DNA from: Rheinheimera pacifica
GTDB lineage: Bacteria; Pseudomonadota; Gammaproteobacteria; Enterobacterales; Alteromonadaceae
Assembly: GCF_024809855.1 (NCBI RefSeq)
Contig: NZ_JANUEM010000010.1
Location: 100,223-164,222, forward strand
Reading direction: 5' to 3'
DNA: 64,000 nt
Of the stretch, positions 1 through 8,918 are shown piece by piece (the first letter of the stretch is position 1; every line of letters begins with the position of its first letter). Below the pieces are notes generated by a model. It was not told the origin of the DNA, made no database searches, and saw only the letters and a list, made by a program, of their open reading frames with translations. Both the position numbers and the translations under genes were made by a program.

Positions 1-66
1 ATGTTGCTGGTAATAATTTGCATGCAATTGCGTACAACTCAGCCTGCCAGCAAGGAGAGCTTATGA
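1..66 (+). CDS. ctaA: Heme A synthase C-terminal tail (partial)
   Basis: Frame 1 is open from the window edge to a TGA at 64-66, giving 21 residues that begin with a hydrophobic stretch and end in a short polar tail. The stop overlaps the ATG of ctaB (ATGA), which is typical of translational coupling. COX15/CtaA heme A synthases usually precede ctaB and SCO in this order in gammaproteobacteria and end in a hydrophobic helix with a short tail. The identity rests on context only, because the conserved part of the gene lies outside the window. Confidence 0.5.
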   Translation: MLLVIICMQLRTTQPASKESL

Positions 67-974
67 CTGCCATTACACGTTCACGCGCGGGTATCAGCCG
101 GGCACGCGACTATCTGGAACTGACCAAGCCTAAAGTTGTGGCCTTGCTGGTACTTACAGCCTGGGTTGGCATGATGCTGGCAGTGCCCGGCTTACCCGAT
201 TTAACCACCTTACTGGCTGCTACGTTGGGGATTAGTTTGTTATCTGCGGCGGCAGCTGCCATAAACCACGTAGTAGATAAACGTATTGATGCCCAAATGG
301 CGCGTACCTACAGCCGGCCCGTGGCTAAAGGCCGTGTCAGTGGCGCCGAAGCTACAGCTTTTGCGTTTAGCCTGGCACTTATTGGCTTTGTGCTGTTGTA
401 TCTGACAGTCAATGCGCTAACGGCCTGGTTAACGCTGGCCAGCCTGTTTGGCTATGCCGTGGTATACACCATGTTTTTAAAGCGTGCTACGCCACAAAAT
501 ATCGTTATTGGCGGCTTGGCTGGTGCTATGCCGCCGTTATTAGGTTGGACTGCCATAACCGGCGAGATCCACAGCCATGCTTTGTTGCTGGTGATGATTA
601 TTTTTGCCTGGACACCGCCGCATTTCTGGGCGCTGGCAATTCACCGCCGTGATGACTATGCCAAAGTAAATATGCCGATGTTGCCGGTAACGCATGGCAT
701 TGAATTTACCAAAAGTGTGATATGCCTTTATACAGTGCTGTTATTTATTGTCTGTTTAATGCCTTATCTGGTAGGGATGAGCGGCGCTATTTATCTGACA
801 GGCAGTGCGCTGCTTAATCTGCGTTTTATGCAGTATGCCTGGAAACTGAAATTTAATGCCGATGCCGGCACTGCTATGGCAACCTTTAAGTTTTCTATTG
901 TTCATCTGATGGTATTATTTCTGCTGTTATTAGTAGACCACTACTTTAAGGTATCGCCGATCTATGTTTCGTAA
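63..974 (+). CDS. ctaB: Protoheme IX farnesyltransferase (heme O synthase)
   Basis: A 303-residue polytopic UbiA-family prenyltransferase that transfers a farnesyl group to heme B to give heme O for the aa3/caa3-type cytochrome oxidase. The family's two aspartate-rich regions are visible: [12 protein letters not shown] with the following SRPV, and [16 protein letters not shown]. The [14 protein letters not shown] loop lies between them. Start chosen at 63 because AAGGAGAG sits just upstream; an in-frame ATG at 18 has no such site. It overlaps the preceding ctaA tail by four bases and the following SCO gene by eleven, so it belongs to an oxidase assembly operon. Confidence 0.95.
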   Translation: MTAITRSRAGISRARDYLELTKPKVVALLVLTAWVGMMLAVPGLPDLTTLLAATLGISLLSAAAAAINHVVDKRIDAQMARTYSRPVAKGRVSGAEATAFAFSLALIGFVLLYLTVNALTAWLTLASLFGYAVVYTMFLKRATPQNIVIGGLAGAMPPLLGWTAITGEIHSHALLLVMIIFAWTPPHFWALAIHRRDDYAKVNMPMLPVTHGIEFTKSVICLYTVLLFIVCLMPYLVGMSGAIYLTGSALLNLRFMQYAWKLKFNADAGTAMATFKFSIVHLMVLFLLLLVDHYFKVSPIYVS

Positions 975-1605
975 AGTGATTTATGTTTTGCTTGCCGTAG
1001 CAGCAATGGTTGCCGGTGTACTGTTGTATCAGTTTTCTCAGGCCAGTGCTGAGCCTAAGCTGGCACTAGTTTATCCGCAGCCCAGAGCTCTGGCAGACTT
1101 TGCACTGACCGATCAGCATGGTGAAACAGTGAACCGTGAGCGTTTGTACGGCCAGTGGACGCTGGCATTTGTTGGTTACACCTATTGCCCGGATATTTGC
1201 CCGTTAACCCTGGCTAAACTGGCTGGTGTGCAGCCCGAGTTAGCCGCAATGGTAAAGCAACCGCTTAAGGTATGGTTTATTTCAGTAGACCCAAACCGGG
1301 ATACCACCGAGCAGCTGAATAATTACGTCAGCTATTTTGAGCAAGCCAATGTGCTGGGGATGACAGCAGGCCATGATCAGCTATTCCCTTTTGTACGCCA
1401 GCTTGGGCTGATGTATGCACTTAGCAGCACGACACAGGAAAACTATCTGGTTGATCACAGTGCGTCAGTGGTGCTGATAAATCCGCAGGGGCAGCTGGTG
1501 GCTATGTTTAAACCACCAATGCAGGTGGGGGAGCTGCCGGTTATAAACGCCGAGCAGCTGTTAGCAGATTTTCCGTTGGTGCTTAACAAACTTAACGCTA
1601 GTTAA
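964..1605 (+). CDS. SCO1/SenC family copper chaperone
   Basis: A 213-residue protein with one N-terminal membrane anchor (about residues 5-22) and a periplasmic thioredoxin-fold domain. The copper-binding CxxxC is present as YCPDIC (Cys75, Cys79), and the third ligand His165 is in [13 protein letters not shown] proteins deliver copper to, or keep reduced, the CuA centre of cytochrome oxidase subunit II. The start lies inside the ctaB end, so the two are coupled. It is the last gene of the operon; the next gene is on the other strand and its 3' end overlaps by eight bases. Confidence 0.93.
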   Translation: MFRKVIYVLLAVAAMVAGVLLYQFSQASAEPKLALVYPQPRALADFALTDQHGETVNRERLYGQWTLAFVGYTYCPDICPLTLAKLAGVQPELAAMVKQPLKVWFISVDPNRDTTEQLNNYVSYFEQANVLGMTAGHDQLFPFVRQLGLMYALSSTTQENYLVDHSASVVLINPQGQLVAMFKPPMQVGELPVINAEQLLADFPLVLNKLNAS

Positions 1606-2611
1606 GCCACGGCTGGGAATACCAGTAAAAATAGCCTTTTTTACTCAGCGACGGCGCGGTGCAGTTGTAACGGCTGCGGCCGCGGTTAAGCGCTTTGCCA
1701 GCGCTAACGCTAAAAGTGCTGTCGTCCAGCCACTGTGGTTGCAGCACTTCACTACCGGCAAAGCACTGCAGTTGGTTGCGGTTGAAATCTTCTACTTTTA
1801 ATGACAGCTTCAGTTGGGGCGGGTTAGTGCTGATAACCGGGTTAACACCATGGTAATCGGTAATGTTAAACGCCAGGGTACGCAGTTTTTGCGCCAAATC
1901 TTTTAAATCAGCATATTGCCCTGCTGCCGGATAACGCGGAATACGGGTTAATACCGTATGGTTACCAACAGCGCCGGATTGCTGGCCAATACCAATAAAA
2001 CCCAGTTCAGTAACCAGTTGTTCCAGTTCACGGCTGTATTCGCCATAAGGGTAGGCCAGCCATTGATGGCGTTGGCCGGTTACCTGCTCAATTTTGTCTT
2101 CTGCTGCCAGAATGCTTTGCTTCATCCGCTCACGCCATTGGGCCTGGCTTTCGCCCGTTTCTGGCCTGGCCATATGTTCATGCCGCATAGCATGGTTTGC
2201 TACCAGTACACCATCGTCCGACATTTGCTTTACCTGCTGCCAGTTCAGTAAAGGACCGTTGCCTTTGTCTATACTGCCGGGGCTGATAAAAATGGTGTAC
2301 GGATAACCAAATTCCTGCAGGATAGGATGCGCCGTGGTGAAGTTGTTTTCGTAGCTGTCGTCAAAGGTAATCACTATGCTGTCAGGTGCAACCGGCTCAC
2401 CTTTTTGCAGTTGGTTGATCAGTACGTCAAGGCCGATAACCTGCAGGTTATTGTCTTTAAAGTACTGCAAATGGCCGCGCAGTTCGTCGGCGGTAACACT
2501 GCTTACACGCGGAGTATCGCTGGCAACATGATGGTAAATCAGCATTACCGCGGCCTGTGCCGGCAATGTCAGGCTAAGCAGCAATGCAACAAAACAAAAG
2601 AGTTTTTTCAT
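1598..2611 (-). CDS. Secreted polysaccharide deacetylase (NodB-like)
   Basis: A 337-residue protein with a signal peptide (MKKLFCFVALLLSLTLPAQA) followed by a NodB-homology domain. The catalytic TFDD motif (SIVITFDDSYENNF) and a histidine pair (NHAMRHEHM) are visible, as expected for a metal-dependent carbohydrate esterase family 4 enzyme. A roughly 75-residue C-terminal part is not recognisable. The substrate cannot be read from the sequence; cell-wall or exopolysaccharide N-acetyl groups are the usual targets. Start at the ATG at 2611, because residues before it would destroy the signal peptide. Confidence 0.85.
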   Translation of the reverse strand: MKKLFCFVALLLSLTLPAQAAVMLIYHHVASDTPRVSSVTADELRGHLQYFKDNNLQVIGLDVLINQLQKGEPVAPDSIVITFDDSYENNFTTAHPILQEFGYPYTIFISPGSIDKGNGPLLNWQQVKQMSDDGVLVANHAMRHEHMARPETGESQAQWRERMKQSILAAEDKIEQVTGQRHQWLAYPYGEYSRELEQLVTELGFIGIGQQSGAVGNHTVLTRIPRYPAAGQYADLKDLAQKLRTLAFNITDYHGVNPVISTNPPQLKLSLKVEDFNRNQLQCFAGSEVLQPQWLDDSTFSVSAGKALNRGRSRYNCTAPSLSKKGYFYWYSQPWLN

Positions 2612-2701
2612 AAACAGGGCACCCGCATGGCAATAAAACGAAGCCGTTTTATAGCACAAGCGGGCGTTAAACGCAGCTTTAGTCAGGTAAGCGGCCTGGG
2701 A

Positions 2702-3280
2702 TCAGTAGTAAGAGTGTTCGCCACGCTGGTGTTCGGTAATATCGCGTACGCCTTTCAGCTCACCGCTAAAGCGGTTTAGCAGTTCTTTCTCGATACCTTC
2801 TTTCAGTGTTAAATCAACTTGTGAACAGCCATTACAACCGCCGCCGAACTGCAAAATAGCTACGCCATCACTGGTTAGCTCCATTACGCTGACTCTGCCA
2901 CCGTGATTAGCCAGTTGCGGGTTAATTTCGCTGTCAATCACGTACTGCACCCGTTCCATTAACGAAGCGTCGTCACTCACCTTGCGTACTTTGGCGTTTG
3001 GCGCTTTTAATGTCAGCTGTGAACCCATCTGATCGGTAACAAAATCAATGTCGGCATCCACTAAAAATGGTTGGCTTTCGCTGTCCACTACCGCATCAAA
3101 ACCGTTAAAGTTCAGGGCCAGGTCGGTGTCTTCTATGGCGTCTGGCGGGCAGTAAGATACGCCGCACTCCGCTTGTGCTGTGCCCGGGTTAACGACAAAC
3201 ACCCTGATATTTGTACCTGCCGGTTGCTTTGACAGCAGCTTGGCAAAGTGCTGCTGTGCCTGTTCTGAGATCGTGATCAT
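2702..3280 (-). CDS. nfuA: Fe/S biogenesis protein NfuA
   Basis: A 192-residue protein with an N-terminal degenerate A-type (HesB/IscA-like) domain and a C-terminal Nfu domain that carries the cluster-binding CxxC in [19 protein letters not shown]. NfuA holds a [4Fe-4S] cluster at a dimer interface and passes it to target enzymes under iron or oxidative stress. Its length equals the E. coli protein. It lies close to comF and bioH as in E. coli, but here an M14 peptidase gene is inserted between them. A probable IscR site sits directly upstream of the start. Confidence 0.95.
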   Translation of the reverse strand: MITISEQAQQHFAKLLSKQPAGTNIRVFVVNPGTAQAECGVSYCPPDAIEDTDLALNFNGFDAVVDSESQPFLVDADIDFVTDQMGSQLTLKAPNAKVRKVSDDASLMERVQYVIDSEINPQLANHGGRVSVMELTSDGVAILQFGGGCNGCSQVDLTLKEGIEKELLNRFSGELKGVRDITEHQRGEHSYY

Positions 3281-3285
3281 AATAG

Positions 3286-3310
3286 TACCTGACTAAATTA
3301 CTAGGTTAAT
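3286..3310 (-). promoter_or_regulatory. Probable IscR (type 1) binding site before nfuA
   Basis: A 25-base imperfect palindrome immediately upstream of nfuA, with core CCTGACTAAATTACTAGG. It matches the left half of the gammaproteobacterial type 1 IscR pattern (YYGACTR, A/T-rich centre, partner half) well and the right half partly. E. coli nfuA is a known member of the IscR regulon. The site ends five bases from the start codon, so it would overlap the ribosome-binding and early leader region. Confidence 0.45.
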
Positions 3311-3405
3311 GGCTATGATACTCCTCCTGTTTCTTTGAAGCCAGCCCCGCTTGAGTTTTGCCGCCTGATCTGGCTAACTTAGCCGCAGCCAAAAGGATAT
3401 CATTT

Positions 3406-5946
3406 ATGAAATATTACATTACCCTGAGCGCTTTTCTGCTCAGTTTTTGCAGTGCCGCAGCTACTACATATGTGCCAGCGGTGACAGATTCAAGCCTGCC
3501 AGCACCACAACAGGTACTGGGGTTTCAGGTTGGTGAGTGGCATGCGCGCCATGACCAGATCCAGCGTTACTTTGAACAACTGGCAGCCGCGTCTGGCCGT
3601 GCCCAGTTGGAAGTAATTGGCTACACGCATGAGCAACGGCCTTTGCTGCAGATGATCATATCATCTGAGCGGAATTTGCAGCGGCTGGATCAAATCCGCC
3701 AGCAGCATATTGCCGCTGCGCGCCGTGGAGAAGCCTCTGGCAGCGATGCTCCGGTGATTATCTGGCTGGGTTACAGCGTGCATGGCAATGAGCCCAGCGG
3801 TGCGAATGCCGCTATTTTGCTGGCTCAGTATCTGGCTGCTGCCAATAATGATGAAGTGCGCAACTGGCTGGATAATGCCGTTATTTTGCTGCAACCCACA
3901 CTGAACCCGGATGGTCATGACCGCTTTGCACTATGGGCCAATATGCATAAAGGTGCATCACCGGTAGCAGATCCACAGCACCGCGAGCATAACGAACCGT
4001 GGCCAAATGGCCGGCCCAACCATTACTGGTTTGACCTAAACCGTGACTGGTTATTATTGCAGCACCCGGAAAGCTGGGCCCGTATCGCCCAGTATCAGCA
4101 ATGGCTACCCAACGTGGTGGGCGACTACCATGAAATGGGCACCAACAGCAGTTACTTCTTTCAGCCGGGTATTCCCAGCCGCAATTACCCGTTAACGCCT
4201 AAGCGTAATTTTGAGCTAACCAGTGTACTGGCAAAATACCATGCTGCGGCTTTAGATCAGGCCGGGCAGCTGTATTACACCGAAGAAAGTTTTGACGATT
4301 TTTATGTGGGCAAAGGCTCTACCTATCCTGATATTCAGGGCAGCGTTGGCATTTTATTTGAACAGGCCAGTAGCCGTGGCCACCTACAGGACAGTATCAA
4401 TGGCCCGCTAAGTTTCAGTGCCACTATTCAAAACCAGCTTACTACCTCTTTATCGACTATCCGCGGTGCGGTAGAGCAACGGCGTGAGCTGTTGTCTTAT
4501 CAGCAGGAATTTTATAAATCTGCGCTGCAGCAAGCGAAAAACAGTAAAGTTAAAGGCTATATGCTGACCGAAAGTGCGGATCAGACAAGATTGGCTGCAC
4601 TGCTGGACATACTGCAACGCCATCATGTTGAGGTGTATCAGTTAAGCCGCGACTGGCAGGAAGACAACGAAAAATACCCGGCGTTCAGCAGCTACTATGT
4701 GCCACTGCAACAACCCCAATACCGGCTGATTAAAGCAATGTTCAGCACAGAGAAAAACTTCCCGGATAACACCTTTTATGATGTGTCGGCCTGGACTTTA
4801 CCCCATGCTTATAACATAAGCTTTGATACAGTAAACCGTGAACCGGCGCAATCGGGTCTGAGCGAAACCTGGCAAACCCGCCCGGCTGAGCCAGCAGTGT
4901 TGCCCACTGGTGCCTATGCTTATGCGTTTAGCTGGCAGGACCAACAAGCACCTTTGCTGTTACATGCCCTGTTAGCTGAAAAGCTGGTAGTGCGCTCTGC
5001 CATGGCAAACTTTACTGCACTCAGTGGCAATGGCGAAGTTAGCCTGCCTGCCGGCACTATGGTAATTGCTGCAGGCTTGCAGCAGCAAGATGACTGGTTT
5101 AACCGTTTGCAACGTGTACAGCAACGTTTCTCGCTGCCGGTGTATGCCATTAATTCTGGCCTAACGCCGCAGGGCAGCGATTTGGGCAGCCATAATTTTG
5201 CGGTAGTTAATTTACCCAGGGTATTACTGATGGCCGGGCCGGGTATTAATTCGACCGAAGCCGGTGAAGTCTGGTACAACCTGGAGCGGCTGGCAGGCGT
5301 ATCACCATCAATGGCTGAACCGCAGCAGTTAAGGCAATTAGATCTTACCCGGTATAGCCATATAGTGCTGCCGGATGGTAACTACAGCAGCTGGCGCGAC
5401 AGTGAAGTGAGCTTGTTAAAACAGTGGCTGGATAACGGCGGTGTACTGTGGGGCCATAAGCGTGGTGCAGCCTGGCTGGCACAAACCGGTTTGCTTAAAG
5501 CTGATGTATGGCAGGGTGCGGAGATGAGCAGTCTTATTCCAGCCAACGACCTGAGTTACAAAGACAAAGAGTTGTTGGCAGGCAAACAACGTATTGCCGG
5601 GGCTATTTATCAGGCCGAGCTGGATTTAAGCCACCCGCTGACATTTGGTTATACCCGCACCACCTTGCCGGTATTTAAAAACAGCACCTTCCTGTTGCAG
5701 CCATCAGGATTCCCTTTTGTTAATGTGGCATTGTACAGCGCTGCGCCGCAACTGGCCGGTTACACTGCGCCAGAGTATGTACCACGTATTGGCCAGAGTG
5801 CAGTTTTGCTGGCGCACAATGTCGGCAAAGGCCGGGTGATAGCCATGTCTGACAATCCGGTATTCCGGGGTTATTTTTATGGCTCAAGCCGTTTATTGGT
5901 AAATGCACTGTATTTAGGCAGTAGTTTCAGCACGGCGGTAAATTAG
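3406..5946 (+). CDS. Secreted M14 family zinc carboxypeptidase
   Basis: An 846-residue protein with a signal peptide ending near SFCSAAA. The peptidase domain shows HGNE (His126, Glu129), the LNRDW loop, a second zinc histidine His242 in GDYHEMGTNSSYFF, and a probable catalytic glutamate Glu319 in GILFEQASSRG. A long C-terminal region (about residues 550-846) resembles the glutamine-amidotransferase-like tail of large Alteromonadales M14 enzymes, ending in a strand-rich domain. It is much longer than digestive carboxypeptidases. Start at 3406 follows AAAAGGATATC and opens the signal peptide. Likely role: exoproteolytic digestion in the periplasm or outside the cell. Confidence 0.88.
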   Translation: MKYYITLSAFLLSFCSAAATTYVPAVTDSSLPAPQQVLGFQVGEWHARHDQIQRYFEQLAAASGRAQLEVIGYTHEQRPLLQMIISSERNLQRLDQIRQQHIAAARRGEASGSDAPVIIWLGYSVHGNEPSGANAAILLAQYLAAANNDEVRNWLDNAVILLQPTLNPDGHDRFALWANMHKGASPVADPQHREHNEPWPNGRPNHYWFDLNRDWLLLQHPESWARIAQYQQWLPNVVGDYHEMGTNSSYFFQPGIPSRNYPLTPKRNFELTSVLAKYHAAALDQAGQLYYTEESFDDFYVGKGSTYPDIQGSVGILFEQASSRGHLQDSINGPLSFSATIQNQLTTSLSTIRGAVEQRRELLSYQQEFYKSALQQAKNSKVKGYMLTESADQTRLAALLDILQRHHVEVYQLSRDWQEDNEKYPAFSSYYVPLQQPQYRLIKAMFSTEKNFPDNTFYDVSAWTLPHAYNISFDTVNREPAQSGLSETWQTRPAEPAVLPTGAYAYAFSWQDQQAPLLLHALLAEKLVVRSAMANFTALSGNGEVSLPAGTMVIAAGLQQQDDWFNRLQRVQQRFSLPVYAINSGLTPQGSDLGSHNFAVVNLPRVLLMAGPGINSTEAGEVWYNLERLAGVSPSMAEPQQLRQLDLTRYSHIVLPDGNYSSWRDSEVSLLKQWLDNGGVLWGHKRGAAWLAQTGLLKADVWQGAEMSSLIPANDLSYKDKELLAGKQRIAGAIYQAELDLSHPLTFGYTRTTLPVFKNSTFLLQPSGFPFVNVALYSAAPQLAGYTAPEYVPRIGQSAVLLAHNVGKGRVIAMSDNPVFRGYFYGSSRLLVNALYLGSSFSTAVN

Positions 5947-6668
5947 TCTGCCAGCGTTACTGCTATGGTCCACAGGCTGATCTGCTTAGCGCCATGGCGG
6001 CGTAGCAAACGGCACAGCTCATTGGCGGTAGCGCCGGTGGTAATAACATCATCCACCAATGCCAGGTGGGCAGGTACAGTAAACTCAGGGTGCAGGGTAA
6101 AAGCATAACGCAGGTTAGCCTGGCGCTGTTTGCGGCTAAGGCCAACCTGAGCTTTTTGTTTGCCAGGGCGTTGCAATAACGGCAGCAGCGGTATGCCGAG
6201 GGTTACCGCCGCTGTTTTTGCCAATAGTTCTGCCTGGTTAAAGCCCCGTTTGCGCTGTCTGGCAGGGTGCATGGGCACATACACTACCGCTTCAGGCAAT
6301 TGCTGGCACTGTGCTTTGTATAATGTCAGTAACGCTGCAAATTGCTGTTGCAACAACTCTGCAGCACCATAATCCTGTTGAAACTTCCAGCGCTGTAACC
6401 AGTGCTGATAAGGCTGCTGGTAATACCCAAGGCTGAGCAGGGTGTCAAACCCCGGTTTTTTCAGGCCTCTGCTTACCTGCGGCAGCCACAACAAATTAAA
6501 ATGACAAAGCTGATACGGCAATTGCGGCAATGCTTGCTGGCAACAGTGGCAAAGCTGGCAGCCGGAGCTGTGTACCGGTAAACTGCACCACAGGCATGGC
6601 GAGGGCAGCAGTAGGTGCCACATGCGGCCAAACTGAGACAAAAGCTGCTTTAGCAAATCAAACTCCAT
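5943..6668 (-). CDS. ComF/GntX family phosphoribosyltransferase-like protein
   Basis: A 241-residue protein. The N-terminal part has a Cys-rich zinc-ribbon-like region (CLWC and CQLCHCC) and the C-terminal part a type I phosphoribosyltransferase motif LALVDDVITTGATANEL. Members of this family (ComF, GntX/YhgH) are linked to DNA uptake and natural transformation. The gene is divergent from bioH with only 22 bases between the starts, the same pairing as in E. coli. Its stop overlaps that of the M14 peptidase by four bases. Confidence 0.9.
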   Translation of the reverse strand: MEFDLLKQLLSQFGRMWHLLLPSPCLWCSLPVHSSGCQLCHCCQQALPQLPYQLCHFNLLWLPQVSRGLKKPGFDTLLSLGYYQQPYQHWLQRWKFQQDYGAAELLQQQFAALLTLYKAQCQQLPEAVVYVPMHPARQRKRGFNQAELLAKTAAVTLGIPLLPLLQRPGKQKAQVGLSRKQRQANLRYAFTLHPEFTVPAHLALVDDVITTGATANELCRLLRRHGAKQISLWTIAVTLAD

Positions 6669-6674
6669 TTTAAT

Positions 6675-6688
6675 TTACAACTTTGTAA
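6675..6688. promoter_or_regulatory. 14-bp palindrome between comF and bioH
   Basis: TTACAACTTTGTAA is a palindrome with 6-bp arms and a 2-bp centre. It fills most of the 22-bp gap between two divergent start codons, so a protein bound here could affect both genes. No regulator is recognised. The half-site orientation is the reverse of the BirA operator. Confidence 0.3.
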
Positions 6689-6690
6689 CT

Positions 6691-7455
6691 ATGGCAGGGA
6701 AAATGACTTCAGACAAACCGGTATTGGTATTGTTACATGGCTGGGGAGTAAACCAGGGCGTCTGGCACGGTGTAGTGCAACAACTGGAAGACCAACTGGA
6801 CGACAAAATGCAGTTACTGACACCGGACTTACCCGGCTTTGGCTTATGCCGCGACTATCCGCAGCCTTATCAACTGGATGCTGTGGTGGATATGCTGGCG
6901 GCGCAGATCCCGGCGCAAAGTTATGTGTGTGGCTGGTCGTTAGGCGGCCTGCTGGCTATAGCGCTGGCGCACCGTTACCCGCACAAAGTAAAACAGCTGG
7001 GTTTAATTGCTGCTTCGCCCTGCTTTATGGCGCAACAAAACTGGCCCGGTATGGCAGAAGCCATTATGCAGCAGTTTGCTCATGCGTTAAGTGAAAACCT
7101 GCCACTTACCATTGAGCGTTTTCTGGCTATTCAGGCTATGGGCAGCAGCAGCGCCCGCGCAGATATAAAAGTACTGAAACAGGCCATAATGGCATACCCA
7201 ATGGCAGATATCGCTGCGGTGGAAGGTGCATTGCAATTGCTTAAACTTGACCTACGACAGCAGTTTGCGGCATTAACCCAGCCTGTTGCAGGCTTTTTTG
7301 GCCGCCTGGATTCGCTTGTGCCGGTAAAAGTGACTGATTTACTGCAACAGTTGCAGCCGCAAGGCCGGTTTGTCGTGGCAGCTCATGCATCGCACGCGCC
7401 TTTTATTTCACATCAGGACGAGTTTATCCAATGGCTCAGGCTGTGGCTTAACTGA
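6691..7455 (+). CDS. bioH: Pimeloyl-ACP methyl ester carboxylesterase BioH
   Basis: A 254-residue alpha/beta hydrolase. It shows the oxyanion HGWG near the N-terminus, the nucleophile elbow GWSLGG, an aspartate in GRLDSLVP and a terminal histidine in HASHAPFISH. BioH removes the methyl ester from pimeloyl-ACP methyl ester to end the disguised fatty-acid route to biotin's pimeloyl moiety. Next to comF and nfuA as in E. coli, which supports BioH over a generic hydrolase. A second ATG at 6703 is an equally possible start; neither has an ideal ribosome-binding site. Confidence 0.88.
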   Translation: MAGKMTSDKPVLVLLHGWGVNQGVWHGVVQQLEDQLDDKMQLLTPDLPGFGLCRDYPQPYQLDAVVDMLAAQIPAQSYVCGWSLGGLLAIALAHRYPHKVKQLGLIAASPCFMAQQNWPGMAEAIMQQFAHALSENLPLTIERFLAIQAMGSSSARADIKVLKQAIMAYPMADIAAVEGALQLLKLDLRQQFAALTQPVAGFFGRLDSLVPVKVTDLLQQLQPQGRFVVAAHASHAPFISHQDEFIQWLRLWLN

Positions 7456-7463
7456 ATTCTGTG

Positions 7464-7510
7464 GTACAGCTAAAGTGCTGTACTCAGGGCTGGCTTTCTT
7501 TTTAGCGGGT
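7464..7510 (+). terminator. Hairpin after bioH
   Basis: GTACAGC and GCTGTAC form a perfect 7-bp stem (7464-7483, 6-base loop). A T-rich stretch begins only about 10 bases later, so termination is plausible but not canonical. Confidence 0.3.
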
Positions 7511-7558
7511 TTTGGTTAATAATTAACCATTATCAGCAGATGTTGCAGGAGTTGTACC

Positions 7559-7864
7559 ATGGACATTCAATCCGCGTTGTATTCAGGCATGCAGGGGTTT
7601 CAGCGTGCCAGTGCCGGTGTCACGGATGCGACAATTGATATTAATCGCCAAACCCGTGCTAACCGGCTGAATGAAACTGAACAGGCCGTTACACCAACCC
7701 AGGCTACAGAGCAGCCGCGCCAGATACAAACCGCTGAACAACCCGGCTCACTAACCAGCAGCTTAGTGCAGTTAGGCCAGGAAGAGCGTAACGCTCAGGC
7801 TAATGTAAAAAGTATTCAAACCGCTGACGAGGTATTGGGTACTGTGATTGATATCCGGGTCTGA
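7559..7864 (+). CDS. Small protein resembling fused termini of flagellar rod/hook proteins
   Basis: A 101-residue protein. Residues 1-28 (ALYSGMQGFQRASAGVTDAT) resemble the N-terminal helix of FlgE/FlgF/FlgG-type axial proteins. Residues 78-101 (VKSIQTADEVLGTVIDI) resemble their C-terminal helix. A glutamine/threonine-rich linker of about 45 residues replaces the whole middle. GGAG lies upstream of the start. It is followed after five bases by an HEXXH protein, probably co-transcribed. No function can be assigned. No other flagellar gene is nearby. Confidence 0.75.
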   Translation: MDIQSALYSGMQGFQRASAGVTDATIDINRQTRANRLNETEQAVTPTQATEQPRQIQTAEQPGSLTSSLVQLGQEERNAQANVKSIQTADEVLGTVIDIRV

Positions 7865-7869
7865 GCACA

Positions 7870-8754
7870 ATGCTGGTATCACATTATCCTAATGTCAGTA
7901 TTAACACCGCCAACCCGCCAACGGAGATGGCGCGGCGTGATGCTGTACGGCGGGATTTATTTGAGCCGGTAAAAGAAACTGCCAAATCCGGTGCAGAAAA
8001 ACCGGCTGCTAGCGATGAAAAAGCCCGGCCCGGTGGTAGCAGCGGGGCTCAGGTTAGCCTGTACGACGCCAGCGGCAAAGAAACAGAAACGCAGCAGGCG
8101 ATAGATGGTCGTGGTGAAAACTCTGATAGCCAGCAGCAAGACGGGAAAGGTGAACAGGCGCCAAAGCAACAAGCCGAACAGCAGGAACAACAAGAGATCC
8201 GCGAGCTTAAAGCACGGGATCAGGAAGTAAAAACCCATGAGCAGGCTCATGCGGCAGTGGGAGGCCGTTATGCCGGTGCACCAGGTTACACTTACGAGCT
8301 GGGCCCTGATGGCAAGCAGTATGCTGTCGGCGGTGAAGTACAGATAGACATTTCGCCGATACCTGGCGACCCTCAGGCAACAGTACAAAAAATGCAGCAG
8401 GTACGTGCTGCTGCCTTGGCCCCGGCAGAGCCTTCGGCGGCAGACAGACGTATTGCAGCAGAAGCCGCTCAGCGCCAAATTCAGGCACAGGCCGAACTGG
8501 TTAAGCAAAATTCTGCCACAGGGCAGAGCAACGGAGCTGAACAAACAACAACCGGTACCGGTTTTGCTGAACAGGTCGCGCAAACCGATATTAGCTACAG
8601 TGTGTCAGATGATAACGGTGGCAGCACCGCAGTGTACCCGCAGCGCGATACCCTGGCCAGCTCAGCGCAAATGCAACTGCGCCGTAATGTTATTGCCGGT
8701 TATTATCAGGCTGCTACCGAGCCGCAGATCAAACAATCTCTACAACAGGCTTAA
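7870..8754 (+). CDS. SprA-related putative metalloprotease (HEXXH)
   Basis: A 294-residue protein with a charged, Gln-rich, low-complexity first third (about residues 30-115). A conserved core follows with HEQAH (His123, Glu124, His127), GGRYAGAPGYTYELGPDGKQYAVGGEVQID and PGDPQAT. This core matches the SprA-related family, whose members are annotated as putative metalloproteases because of the HEXXH. No signal peptide is seen. The C-terminal half is Ala/Gln-rich and helical. Paired with the rod-like mini protein upstream. Proteolytic activity is not shown by the sequence beyond the motif. Confidence 0.78.
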   Translation: MLVSHYPNVSINTANPPTEMARRDAVRRDLFEPVKETAKSGAEKPAASDEKARPGGSSGAQVSLYDASGKETETQQAIDGRGENSDSQQQDGKGEQAPKQQAEQQEQQEIRELKARDQEVKTHEQAHAAVGGRYAGAPGYTYELGPDGKQYAVGGEVQIDISPIPGDPQATVQKMQQVRAAALAPAEPSAADRRIAAEAAQRQIQAQAELVKQNSATGQSNGAEQTTTGTGFAEQVAQTDISYSVSDDNGGSTAVYPQRDTLASSAQMQLRRNVIAGYYQAATEPQIKQSLQQA

Positions 8755-8790
8755 CCTTGCTTTATATTGCTAAATAGCTAAACCAAAACT

Positions 8791-8918
8791 TATAACCAAT
8801 GAATTTCAAGATGCACGTAGGCGGCAAGTGAGTGAATCCCCATGAGCATAGCAATACTATGTGATTGGGGTGAGTGAGCGCAGCCAACAACCGTGCATCT
8901 TGAAAGACGAAGGTTATA
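8791..8918. repeat. Inverted-repeat intergenic element (REP/MITE-like)
   Basis: Perfect 14-bp arms TTTCAAGATGCACG (8804-8817) and CGTGCATCTTGAAA (8892-8905) are flanked by shorter outer arms TATAACC/GGTTATA. Inside is a second hairpin around CATAG-caata-CTATG with CCCC/GGGG flanks. The same motif GTGAGTGA occurs on both sides. The 128-bp layout is that of a small non-autonomous repeat. The window holds only this one copy. The rest of the 8755-9099 gap is AT-rich leader for the phosphatase gene, with no further signal seen. Confidence 0.6.

Noticed and set aside
2327..2779. 150-residue frame across the deacetylase start and nfuA end
   Set aside because: Antisense to two genes; no homologous signature.
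6675..6688. BirA biotin operator near bioH
   Set aside because: BirA needs TTGTAAAC followed by an inverted partner about 15 bp away; this site has the halves in the reverse order with a two-base gap.
7957..8583. 208-residue minus-strand frame opposite the HEXXH protein
   Set aside because: Cys- and Phe-rich antisense shadow of a low-complexity Gln/Ala-rich gene.
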